Of a stretch of DNA of 64,000 nucleotides, positions 1 through 11,600 are shown one piece after another. A model generated the notes under the pieces. The model was given only the letters and a program-made list of their open reading frames with translations, was not told the origin of the DNA and searched no databases. The stretch is from Siderastrea radians (Eukaryota > Cnidaria > Anthozoa > Scleractinia > Rhizangiidae). The position numbers and the translations under genes are program-made. The stretch's first letter is position 1. Each line of letters starts with the position of its first letter. The stretch covers positions 14,788,071 through 14,852,070 of the forward strand of contig OZ024892.1 of the NCBI GenBank assembly GCA_964017195.1, given 5' to 3'.

Positions 1-263
1 AGTTGACTCGTATTGTCCCTTTACACAGCTTCGTATTCGGCATATGTCTCTATTAAAGAGGTAGCATGTGAGTAAGCTCTCCTTCTTGTCCTGTATGAAA
101 TGGAGATGTCACAGGATATAAATGACATCTACGTGTGCTTTAAACATATAGACATACTGATTCTGTCCAGATTGATATCTTTACTTTTAGGCATAATTGT
201 TATCTACAAATTTCGTGAAACATTTTAATATTATTTTTGTTACTTCCTTATTTGCATTTTTAG

Positions 264-3200
264 GTTTCAAGCTGGGCAGCTTAAACCGGATTATCGACAC
301 CAAATCCAGTTCAAATTCGAAAATAACCCTTCTTCACTACCTTATTACGGTCTTGGAAAGAAAGGTAAAGTTAGTCGTCCGCCACTGGGCTCGCAGAATG
401 GCGCAAATCCCTTGCTAAGCAAGGGAAACTATTTAAGCAATGCCATGCAACTGGTGCCAAGTGTGGGAAAACATGCAACTGATGCCAAGCGCGGAAAAAC
501 ATGCAACAGATGCCAAGCGCGGGAAAACATGCAACAGATGCCAAGCGCGGGAAAACATGCATCTCAGTGATGTCAAGCGCGGGAAAACATGCAACAGATG
601 CCAAGCCGGGGAAAACATGCAACAGATGCCAAGCCGGGGAAAATATGCAACTGATACCAAGCGCGGGAAAACAGGCACAGCCATGTCTCGACTGGGAAAA
701 ACATAAACCTGTTTGATTGGTTAAAGCGTGTTGCACGAGTTTCAGCAAACGTAAAACGAAAGTTAAGACAGAATACTTTCAACATTTGAGAGGTGCTCTA
801 TTTTAAGTTTGTTCTCTATTTTTGTTTTTCTTAGTATCCCGATGTTCTTAAGCTGGAAGATGAGTTAGCCCATGTTAGAACGGCCGCCAAAGTCAAGTGA
901 GTTGCAAACCACCGTTGACAGTTGTGAGACCGTGTAAGGGGCTGTATGCATGTCCGCCGTCTGAATGTTGTGTGAGCTGCTTGGGTTTAATTTTTATTTT
1001 TCCCGTTGGGTATTATGCGCATCTCTAAGTAATGTTATTGTTGTTGTTTTTTCAGTTTAAACGACTTAGACACCGAAACAAACGCAGTCAAGAAAGAACT
1101 CAAAGAAGTAGAGAAAGTAAGTGGATGTTTAGACATGCAGATTAAAATATTAAACAATTGCCGGACGAGGTTGAGCAAAATGTCATGTTTTGTCAATGGC
1201 GAGCAGATTAGTTACTTTCGGAGGGGGCGAATAATTGGTATGCTAAACACTGATAAATGGCGGTATTTTGCGAAATCCTGGTAATTGTTTTGTTGTCAAT
1301 ATTGTGTTCTTATGACAACTCCAAAGATGGAGAGAAACTGAAAGTACGCACTGCTTTTGTAAAGCGATACTTACCAAAGAACTCAGCTCTTGCTCCCTAG
1401 AGTTATAAGTGCGTAAGCCCAGCCACTTTTCGTATTTAGTATTGAAAGCTCCAACCGTCCAAAAACAAACAGATTTTACTGCTCTTTACTCAACCAAATT
1501 AACTGTCCTGCCAGTACTTTTTCCTGGTGTTACACGCTAATCTTTCACACTAATTCTCTTTCTTTTATACATTGTTGAAATACACCATGAGCAATCATTT
1601 TAGACGAGCTAATCGGAGGAAAAGTTATTAAAATGAGGAAGAAATCTGTAGCCGATCGAAACATAGTCATTAAACATTCATTTCTTTTGTATTTGCCTTA
1701 TGAAGTATTGAGTGTTGTGATAGGACTTATCCTGTGATGACCAAACTTTTTGATTCCTGTGTGACGTAGGAGCTGGAATTTCAGCAAAAAAAGAAGGAAC
1801 GTATTCACGGCGACAAGTTTGTGGAGTCGATTGGTTCGTTTGTGAAAGTTGCGCAGTTTTCGCTGTCTGAGCTGGATGAATCGTGGAAAGATATGAGGCA
1901 AAAGGTAAGTGTAGAAAGCAGTGTATCAGTCAGTCAATCAGTTCGTCCGTCAGCCAGTCAGTCGTCAGTCAATCAGTCAGTCAGTCAGTCAGTCAGTCAG
2001 TTGAGTAGTTAATATTAATGTTTAATGAATATTCATAGGAATGATAAAACCATGCTAAAAGGTTTTAGTTTTCGGAATTACTACATTACTAAATTAATTA
2101 ATTACGATACTAATTAATTAATTAATTAATTAATTAATTAATCAATTAATTAATTACTAATCACTCTTTTATTGTGTCTTTGTTTAGTATGCCAAAGCAG
2201 TGGCCATGTTTGGAGAAGATCCAAAACAGCTGCAGTCAGACGAGTTTTTTGGCCTTTTTTCTGCATTCTTGGTTTCGTTCGCGGTAAGTCAATGCAATGT
2301 GTAACTTCAGCCTGGGGCGACGCCAACACAAACCCAAGAACAACAGTCCGTGCAAACTCTTTGTCTTTGGAGCACAACCCAAGAATCTTATTATTTCAGT
2401 TGATCCTTGTGTTTGTGTTTCATAGAGTTTTCTCAGACTGTTGCGCTTTGCCCTTGTGTCGCTGGTGGAAATCAGGCTTTCTAAGTTCTTTATAATTATT
2501 TCCGTATTCATTCACAGGAAGCGAGACATCAAAATGAAGAACTGAAGAAAAAGAAGGAACAAGAAGAGAGAAAAGCACGTGCTATGGCCGAGGTAAAGTC
2601 TTCCGTGAATAACATGCAATATGAAAAGATACTGGTACTGCTCAATAGCTTTCAATTAAATGACTCAACAATGGCGTACCTACAATCTTGGACAAAACTA
2701 CTTGAGACAAACGCAATTAGCGAGCGTATTTCTCAATTTCCCTGCATGGAAACACCCCTCAATCAATGTTGTTTGGAAGGACTGAGGATTCCTCAGGGGG
2801 TAGCAACATTGATAAGGGGGGAGGGGGAAAGATTTGTTGTGGTGAGTGATTTTCACGGCCAAAGTTCTCATTCATTCCGAAGTGTCTCAACAGTTTCGTC
2901 CGAGATTGTAGATTCCTCAGACTTTTTGGCCAGCGGGTGGTCGCCGGGAGAGACTGGAGTAGTGAAAACATAATGAATTTTTGATTGGCTGTTCACTGTA
3001 ACAAAACTAAGAAACGGTAACCGAAGAATTTCTGCAATAAAAATTCCATTTCCCCCAGTCTCTCCTGTCGACCGCCCGCTGACCAAGAAGACTCTTTTGA
3101 GTCTGCAATCTCTGCGAGATTGCAGACTCAAAAGTTAGAATTTGTACAGCACAATAGAGAGGGAGGGGACAAGGGGGGGGGGGGGAAGAGGGGACGGGAA

Positions 3201-3890
3201 GCGGGAGAAATACGGGGAAATTGCGCAACATTGCACAATATTTTCCAATCGAAAGAGCGCAAAGAGGCAGTAGTCAACAGTAATAGGATGGGAACCGGGA
3301 TTAAGGGGTACGGGAAGCGAGAGGTTCGAACTCCCCTACCCACTCCCCCTCCCTACAGTAAACAGCACCACAGGAGGTTTTCAGTCCTAGACTTGTAGAA
3401 ATTAGAACCAGCATGAACAAACATCAAATTGTAACCAAGACAAGTACTGCAAAAATAGTTGTCCTGTACTTCGGGGCGGGGAGGGGGGGGGGGGGGGTTG
3501 ACTCAAGATGTAACGCCATGCTATGTGACCTGCTTGCGATAGTTAACTTCTCCAATCGACCGTTCTAATTTAGTTTCAAACATGTTTTCTCTTACCTTTT
3601 AGCAAAAAGAACGAGAGAGACAAAGATCAGCTGCGAAGAAACTTATTCACAACAATTCAGTACCGGAAAAGAAAAATAACAGAAAAGCTAGCGCTAGCGG
3701 AGATAATAGGGGCGAGTTCGACGATCTGATCTCCGCTCTGCGAACTGGAGACGTTTTTGGCGACGAACTGAGTAAAATGAAAGGTCGGAGGCGAACTGCA
3801 CCGCCGAAACAGGCTCGGCTAGTCGAGAATGCTTCCGAACGCGAACGAGCCTCCCCGAAGCCTTCACCGAAGATTGCCACCAAGTTTTAA
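264..3890 (+). CDS. DAAM: DAAM formin, 3' portion (end of FH2, DAD, stop)
   Basis: Dishevelled-associated activator of morphogenesis is an actin-nucleating formin of Wnt planar-polarity signalling, held inactive by contact of its C-terminal DAD with an N-terminal domain. Seven exons are visible: 264-364, 835-896, 1056-1116, 1770-1904, 2188-2283, 2518-2592 and 3603-3890, all with GT/AG borders and agreeing phases, giving about 272 residues. In order: the end of FH2 (NRIIDTKSSS, ITLLHYLI), the segment EFFGLFSAFL, a basic charged helix (EELKKKKEQEERKARA), and a DAD with GEFDDLISALRTGDVF followed by basic GRRR. These match animal DAAM over their whole length and order. Earlier exons lie left of the window. 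Candidate AATAAA signals are at 5075 and 5724. It could be a DAAM1 or DAAM2 pro-orthologue; an invertebrate is expected to have one. Confidence 0.94.
438..700. repeat. minisatellite with E2F-like core (DAAM intron)
   Basis: About eight head-to-tail units of 26-31 bp, consensus roughly GCCAAGCGCGGGAAAACATG then CAACAGAT. Four units keep GCGGGAAA exactly; others have GCGGAAAA or CCGGGGAAAA. Related units occur at 7795-7890, 9060-9340, 12345-12475, 14936-15057 and 16386-16445, so it is a dispersed family. The long ORFs on both strands here only reflect the repeat period. Confidence 0.9.
1926..2001. repeat. (CAGT)n microsatellite
   Basis: Imperfect CAGT repeats directly downstream of the DAAM exon ending at 1904; the last 24 bp are perfect. 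Confidence 0.95.
2089..2156. repeat. (ATTA)n microsatellite
   Basis: Near-perfect ATTA repeat shortly before the DAAM exon that starts at 2188. Confidence 0.95.
2902..3134. mobile_element. small inverted-repeat element (MITE-like) in DAAM intron
   Basis: Arms 2902-2957 and 3055-3113 are inverted copies of each other (both contain GGAGAGACTGG and the segment around GCGGG.GGTCG). The right arm ends in a separate hairpin at 3094-3134 with an 18-bp stem and a 5-base loop. No ORF. Confidence 0.75.
3135..3500. repeat. G-rich low-complexity block
   Basis: Purine/G-rich stretch with G runs at 3173-3184 and 3477-3498. The part around 3190-3250 (GGGAAGCGGGAGAAATACGG, then a TTGCGCAA-like core) recurs in opposite orientation at 19230-19380, so it belongs to a dispersed repeat. 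Confidence 0.6.
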
Positions 3891-6800
3891 GACTAAGTAA
3901 ATGTTAAATGATAAGGGACAGGTAGAAGGAACAACGTTTATTGAATAGAGTGCGCAAGAGAACTAGGAAAAAAGGAAAGCCGAATTAAAACCTAACTTTC
4001 TTGACGTAAATGTATACCTTATTAAAGGATAACTTTGTGACAACCTGGCGATTATTAGTGTTAAATCGTGACACTGAATTTTCGCAAATTTTGTCAAATT
4101 ATCGGAACTTTCTTGACGTCAATTTTTTTTCTGCAAATTGAAAAAATAGCGAAAACATGAAAATTGTCGCGAAATTTTCCTGTAATAGGGTTACGGGTGG
4201 TACTTTTAAATGTTTATTTAATGCGAATTGTTGCATTTGGAGGTAGAAGGGAGTTGTGGTATTATAATTACCGTATTTGCGCGAAAGATTTTGGGCGGGC
4301 CCAGCCCTCGTGGGCCGGGTGACCATCCAAGCTTGGCAGGAAGCTTCCATCAACTTACCTTTGCAATCGCGTAGGCACGTTTAACTGAATTAAGATAATT
4401 TTTCCTCATAGGAGACTAGAATTTATTTGTAGATCGTGTGTGGATCATCAAATTATTATCATCGTGAAGCGCTAATTTCAGATTCCCATTTTACTGGGAT
4501 AAGTGGCCTTGGGGTTGCAGCTAGAGGTGCAAAACATGACCGATTGTAAGTCGTTTACTTTCTGGAAACTGAATTTCCCATCAGAGTTCGAGTATTGCTT
4601 GAACGAAAGGCCATGGGCAGAACTGCAGGGTAAAAAGCTGATATGACAGTGTCAAGCACAAGAATGTGACCACTTTAATTCGCATGTTATCGGATGTTCG
4701 GTTTTTCAGTCAAAGCAAAATTCGAACCGTGAACTCCCGTTGGGATTTGGAAGCTACCCTTCCCGGGAATCCTCAACCTCTGATTCGATAGTGGATCTTT
4801 CAAAAGCGTGTCAATTATTCCAAAGTCGCTACACTTAGTGTATAAAAATTGTGCAAATATTTTTCCCAAGAATTAATTTACCAAAGGAATGCCCCGAGGT
4901 AACATGTAATAATTAGCATTTAAGTTTCCTCAATGTGTCGTTTCTATTTTTGGTAAGTTTTTTTAATATTTTTGTTAGCTTAAGCATTCATGGAATTGCT
5001 GGCGTTATTTTTTTGCCCCATTGACTTTCTGGTAGCAGCTTTAAGCTTTTCAAATGACAAACCGTTTAGCTTGAAATAAAGTAAAAATTGCTGCAAATGT
5101 ACTGAAGCATGAATTGAGCCGCTTTATTTACTTCAGCGGACAACAGACATTTGCTAAAGCGTGCGCAGCGTGGTTCTGGACCAGAAAACAGTCCACTTGT
5201 AAGGCTGGTTGAAAACTTGACAAACCAGTTTGCAGCGAAGCAGCGTGTAACTCGTGTGACTTTACAGTCTATCATGACTGTGCAAAATTCGCCTGGACCC
5301 GTAGAGGTTCAGCTGTGTTCTTTCTGAACATTAACTTCATACATGTCATACAATATCCCTAAATCGAGACAACAGATGAATATATAAATATAAACGATAT
5401 TATAAGTTAAAGTAATGGATAGTTTTGTTGATTATTTAGTTGCAATAATTATCTTACCCTTACGTCAGAGTGTTATTAATATCAAGTTGAATTCATTGAT
5501 TTAGTTGTCCAGTTGTTTTTGGTACATTTAGTTTTTGTACAAGACCTTAGTTACTGGAATTGCTCCCATTTTGTAGATATTTTTATTTGTGTAATCGTTT
5601 CGCGTTCCCTACATTGGGGGCCTTTTAGAATATGTATGTATGTAAGCTTTTTTGTAAATTCATTAACAGGAAAAGTTTACCCATTTGTAAATTAAAAGAA
5701 GAAGACAATTGAATAGAAGCCTAAATAAAGTGTGGCTAGTTTAAAAATAATTTCAAACTTAAATCTTGTCTTCTTTTTGCTTCATGCCTCATTAACAATT
5801 GTTAGAAGGGTTTAATAACCATTGCTATACTTTGCTTGCGGGAGAGGAGAGGAGATAAGATCGTACACAGGGAGAATCGGGATAGGGGATAGACCACACC
5901 CATGGGGTACGTGTGGCCTGGGTGGGAGGGGGGTGGGGAGGAGAGAACTACGTGCAAGACTACGAGTATTTTTGCGAGCGTGTCTCCACGCAGACTCCAG
6001 GAGTTGTATATGCGCCTTTCTGTAGGGCATAGTTAATAAAAGAATCTGGTTGTGAAGCTCAGCTAAGTCCTTTGTTTTATGTTTTTGTTCCCGTTTTTAG
6101 CCTTGACGGTGCACAAACAACAATAGGTTTTGAATTTTGCATGAGCAACTAACCAATAAGAATGTCACTGTTAAGTTATTCAGCCATAGTGTGCGAACGT
6201 AAAACAAAAGATTGTGCACTGTCGTACTACTTTCAACATAAATTGCAGCACCTTTGTTAAGGCCTTTGAAACTTGCAAAGTTTCATAACCAGTCCCTCGA
6301 GTAACTATGTGTAGGGAAGACGGAAAACTGGGTTGTAGGGGTGAGACGTAAAATTTGGCATTTCCGGTTATAAGTAGACGTGGAAGAGGACTAGTTCGTG
6401 TGGTTAGCACAACGGACTTTTCCAGTGAATTAAAATTAGCAGGTTGGTGGTCCAAGTCGTGCTCTCGCCTAACCTGCGATCAGGCGGTTTTTTTTCCCTT
6501 GGTAAGCTTGTGTCCCTGAGTCATGTCCAAGAGACAAAATAAACACTGGCTCGTGAATCTCAAAATTTATTTTCACCTTCACATAGACAAACCATCGGTA
6601 CAATTTGCAGTTCTCCCTTGATTGTCGTTATTATGTTCAATTCAACAGACGTGCAAGCACTAAGGCAGTAGGTCTTTTCTCCACGCTGAAAATGATTTCA
6701 CAGCTGGTTAAAAGCGGATAAATACAGTTTACAATCATTTGCAGTCTTCCCTCGACGGTCATTATATTCCTTTCAACAGACGTGTGCGTACACCAGCACA

Positions 6801-7341
6801 GTTTTAAAGGGAAGGGTTTTTTTATGTGTTTTATCCACCCTGGAAGTGATTTCACAACTGGTTGAAATCCGGATAAAGACATTTTCAAGTACCAATCAAT
6901 CACTTTTGCAGTTGAGTGATCCAAGTCGTTCGGTGGTAGGATAGCGTGGGGGACCTGCCCCTACGCTAGAGATCATGGTCCTTCAATATACCAGCCGGCT
7001 GCTACCGATGACCTGAAACAAAGAAAACAGCGTTGTAACATAGAGTAGCGTAGTTAGGAGGGGTAGGGTGAAAAGCAAACAACAGGCTGGGGGGGGGGTG
7101 GGTGTTGGTACTCAAGGATAAAAGCAAAGGGAAGGAGTAAAGGACACTGTCAGGTACACTTATAACTGGCGATTTGGCCATTTTTGGACTCTTAAACAGT
7201 CGAATTTCTTGTAAGCGAGACAGCGAGCGAATATAACCTAACCAACCAAATAAGTGGCATGTTCCCAGCTTACTGCTGGAACATAAACCTGTCGGGTATA
7301 ATGAAGACTGGAGTTTATACCAAACATTTTCATGTGCTAGG
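3891..7341. other. DAAM/KIF6 tail-to-tail intergenic region
   Basis: No coding exon recognised. It holds both 3' UTRs. Plus-strand AATAAA is at 5075 and 5724; a minus-strand AATAAA is at 6566-6571. About 6600-6930 contains two diverged tandem copies of a 130-165 bp unit, each with CAACAGACGTG and a TGATTTCACA segment. Confidence 0.6.
6600..6930. repeat. diverged tandem duplication
   Basis: Two copies of a unit containing TTCAACAGACGTG, then TGATTTCACA(G/A)CTGGTT and a GGATAAA.ACA segment, with an average spacing of about 140 bp. It lies in the region expected to be the KIF6 3' UTR or just beyond. No coding sense was found. Confidence 0.65.
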
Positions 7342-8621
7342 CTACGTACCTCGTTGTTGTAAGAGGTTTTGCCTCGCTTTAATGAAAGCTAAGATGTCGG
7401 CATCTGCTCGGATGTCACCTGTCAATTTAACTGATCCCGAACCGGAACTGACGTCACTGGCGGAACTGAAAAGGGTTAAAAAGACTGTTAAGTTGTCGAA
7501 AAATGCTTAAAAAACCTGAAGGCAGAGAGAAAACTTCTGGCTAATCACAACAAACGAAAATAACACAATGAAACTATTCGAACTTGACGAGAGGACAGGC
7601 AACTGGTGCCAAAATCCCAAAAAACAACAACAGTAACGACAAGAACACAGACAAATAAAGCCAGGACTCAACCTCGTTCTCAAGGTCCTTTCTCTTCCCC
7701 CGAGAAAGAGCGCTGGGAACGAGGAGGTTGGCCTCGAGTTAGGTAGCCAATTGATTTAAAAATGGCGTGTTGTCTCTGATAGGTTCCAACACGAAGTAAA
7801 ACGAGATAACCGGTGCCAAACGCGGAAAGACGGGTAACCGGTGTCACGACAAGCCTGGGGAAACTGGTGCCAAGCGGGGGAATGCGTGCGCAAGTCAAGT
7901 CACGATTTGTCTTGGTGTTGATCCTGACTGCTTGAAAAAGGAGCATATTTTCCACGGTTGGCTAAAGAACACTGTCTGAGTGTACTATACTATTTCCCCT
8001 CAAGCAGAGTTTACCAGAAAGGTGAGCCTGTTAGCCAACATACTACTTCGATACTCAATGGATAAACTCTAGTTTATGTCAATATCATTACACCTACCCT
8101 GATTTGCTTCGTGTAGAATGTCCCGAGCTTCCCTGATCAGCCGCAGCTGCCGCTGCAGACCAGCTACTCAGACCACTGTCTGAACTGGAGACGTGAAGTG
8201 GCCGGCTGACGGACGTCACTCCTGACGAAACAAGTTGTGCTTCTGCTCGCAGCTTGGATACGAATTTGCCTGGTCTTGTACTGCGGGAGGATTCGTCACC
8301 TCGAGCACTTGGCGCACCACCCGGGTCTGGGTCGCGTCTCCTTGGAGCAGACGGGGGTCGAATGGGGGATATCGGTGGAGTTTTCCATGCGGCTCGGACT
8401 TCGTCAGGTGGCTAAGTAGAAAGGTTCCAAAAAAATTAATAAGAAAGTTAACTATGAGAGAAGGTAGTATGTACAATAACCCAGTACAGTGAAAATAAGG
8501 CTTCGACACTGACAAATAGTACTCGGGCGAAGTTTTTTTTCCGAATTACTCTTCCTACGGGTTACTGCTTTATTAAGGTCATAACATCGCCCCCACCCCC
8601 CACCTCTACCCGACACACACG

Positions 8622-8668
<47 letters not shown>

Positions 8669-11600
8669 CTTTGTGCCCTCGCGGTGACAAGCTCCTCTAA
8701 CCCCCAAGGAGTTAAATTGTGCCGGGAAATTGTGCCTGTTGATGTTGAAGAGAATACACACCATACTGATCTTATACTTTCCGTGTATACCTGGTTGAAG
8801 GATGCCTGCTCTGCCCACCAGATCTCAAAATCCTTCTGCATCTTGACCTTGGCTTTCTCCAGGAGATGTTGAAGATGTTCGATCTCGGTTTTGAGCGACC
8901 GGAGCCGAGTGAAACTCTCCTTGTAACTTAAGAGCAAAACACAATGAATCACTACTAGAACAACTTTAGCTGTTGATTCTGTTTCTAAGATAACGTCGTT
9001 CTTTAGCTTTTCCTTGCCCTCACAAAAAGTCAAACAGACCAATCAGAACTCACTACACTCAAAACACGCGGGAAAATGTGCAACCAAGCGTGCAACTTCT
9101 GACCAGTGTCAAGTGCAGTAGGAAAACACGTTACCAGGGCAACGTGCGGGTCGTGCGAGAAAAATGAAACTAGTTGCAAAGCGCGGAAAAACATGCAACT
9201 GGTTACTGGTGGCCGACTGAGGCCGACCAACGGCCCAAGAACAGGAAACCAAACGCGCAAAACATGTAAACCGTGCCGCGGGAAAAACAATGCACCCGAC
9301 GCCAAGCGCGGGAAAACAAGTCACCGCTGCAAAACGCGGCAACAGTTGAGGACATAGATCACCGCTATTTTTTTGGCTTGTTTGTTTGTTTGTTTGTATT
9401 TCACGACTTTTTCCAACTGTTTGAGTGACTGCTTGATGCGATATGAGTGCCCTGATTTGGCCAACCGCTTAGCGCACGAGATTTTGACCAGTGTTAAGTA
9501 AAGGTTTAGCAAATACAAAACTAAAGCCAGCGCATAACTACTTTTTAAAGTTATCGAGAAAAGTGATTGAATAACTAACATTGCTTTTTCCTCCTCTATA
9601 GATTGTCTCAGGTTCTGTTCGACTGAGTCAACATCCTCCACTCCATCAGTTCCATTAACAAAACCTTGAAAACATTAACACCAAGAAATTAGAGTTGATA
9701 AACTTTTAACCATAACTTCAAAGTTAATAACGGGTTTAACAACATAAATACCTTGCATTGACCGACGGACTCTGTGCTGTTCGATTTGGCTTTTGATCGA
9801 GTCTGCAACCAAAAATAAAGAAATAAGCAAAAAACTGTACAAACTAAAACACTAGGAATCAGTCGATAAATATACCTACTTATTTTTTGTCTGGACGAGT
9901 TCACTTGTTCTCCAAGTCTCTTGGCCTCTGCGTATCTGAAGACAAAAGAGGACACACGAACAGTTAGACACCCTGATGTTACTAACAAACTGATCATCAC
10001 ACAGACACTTACCGTTGTTTAAGTGTTTGTTTATTCTCCTCTATCGTATCATTGTGCGCGTAATCTCGCCGGAACGTCTCGAAAGCTTCCTTCCGCCCAA
10101 CGGACATCTCATCTGAAAGAAAGGAAAAAAATTTAACATCACTAGCAGCAAACCATTTGAGCTTGGTCGTGTTGTTTCACTTACCAAGCTTTCTTCTGTA
10201 TGCTGATGAAGGTCTGTGGTGACTTGAATCTTCACCAGGTGCTTGTGGATGTTGACGATTCTGCAAGAAGAAAATTATTGGGCTCAAAAACTAAAGGCTT
10301 CTAAATTCAAAATAACAGTATGGGCCAACTGCTTAAACGAAGTCTTAACAAGGTCCACAGGCTGCAAAGGCCACATCCATACAGATTCTAACAATGCAAT
10401 CGGCCCTATAAATTTAAACACCACACAAGGACAGTGAAGCATAACTTAACCCTTTAGCGGGACACATTTTTCGAAATAACTAGATAGTGATCGTGATCTT
10501 TTGGGACCTGTCCCGTTTTTGAAATGAACAGAACAGTATTCTGCTACGGCATTCTTCTTTGATAGTTTCATAAACGGATTGGAAAGTACCGGATTACTCG
10601 GAATAGGCACAACTGCGTTTTCATGGAAAAGGTTTTGGTTTATTCAGAAGAGGCAAAACTACGATCTTTTACGGAAGTTTTTGGCTTACTCGGACAAAAT
10701 GCGTTCTTTTAGTAACTGATATTCTATGCACTATGTTTCTAAACCAGAGTAAATATAGGCAGAAAAATACCAAAAGAACGCGCCCTATGTAGAAGGAGAG
10801 GGAGTGAAAACATGTGATAACCAGCACAGGGGAGACTCCCCTAGCTCCGCCGTCCCAGAATTCATTGCACACCTCAGTGGTATCAGAGGAGGGTCTGTCT
10901 TTCACTCTTGCTCTGCTCGCAGATCTTAGATTGGACAGTTCACTCTCTGAATCATCACTAAGGGGCTGGCTTGTGCTCCGTCTCAACCCATCTGCTGCTA
11001 CGCTTGTCCCGTCTTGGAATCGACCCCCTCCTTGTCTTGCAGACATCTCTAAATCAGCCGTGCGCTTTTTCTCTTTCTTCAGCATGCCTACTAAGATATC
11101 TGGGCAGTAGTTAAGGTGAACATGACATAACATTTGTACATATAAACGCGTTACATTTATTTCATCAAATAATTAGTGCACTTTTCAGTAGTTAAAGGGA
11201 GACCCTGTATAACGAACACCCGGATCGTGAAACAGAGCTGGCAATTCTTTAACATCATTGCAACTTTCAGTAACACAAGAAATTCAAAACTCAATTAACG
11301 TCTGCCCTGTACGGGATTGTCAATGATCACAACGGATGTCCCAGCAACCAGATGGCTGTAATTGGCAAGTTTCGACCAATGTTTTCAGGTTTTAGGACCC
11401 TGACGTTGTCATAGTGACCGCCGTCAATCATGATTACTCATTCGTTAGTTAGTGGGTTCCGAACAGCAGGGTCTACACGTCATTGAAAAGCCTGTTAGCG
11501 TCTAAACATATGCTGACATGAGAAGCCATTGTCAGATTTCATATTTTTCATATTTTTTATTCTTTTTGCACTATTCCAAAAGCTTACTACAGAAATTACA

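Noticed and set aside
438..700. CRISPR-like regular repeat array
   Set aside because: The spacing is a short continuous tandem unit without unique spacers, in a eukaryotic intron.
371..785. Overlapping ORFs on both strands rich in HATDAKRGKT / LHVFPRLAS repeats
   Set aside because: They are the translation of the 26-31 bp minisatellite; a unit length often divisible by 3 keeps frames open. No splice or start context.
3647..3883. Antisense ORF of 78 codons
   Set aside because: Shadow of the last DAAM exon, whose frame matches the family.
6380..6480. tRNA-like boxes (TAGTTCGTGTGG and GGTCCAAGTCG)
   Set aside because: The B-box match is weak, no cloverleaf forms with normal arms, and no SINE tail is clear; at most a decayed tRNA-derived repeat.
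8452..9042. Long minus ORF of 196 codons with VCVCVC run
   Set aside because: Only 8791-8926 is coding (a KIF6 exon). The rest is intron, including the (AC)n repeat.
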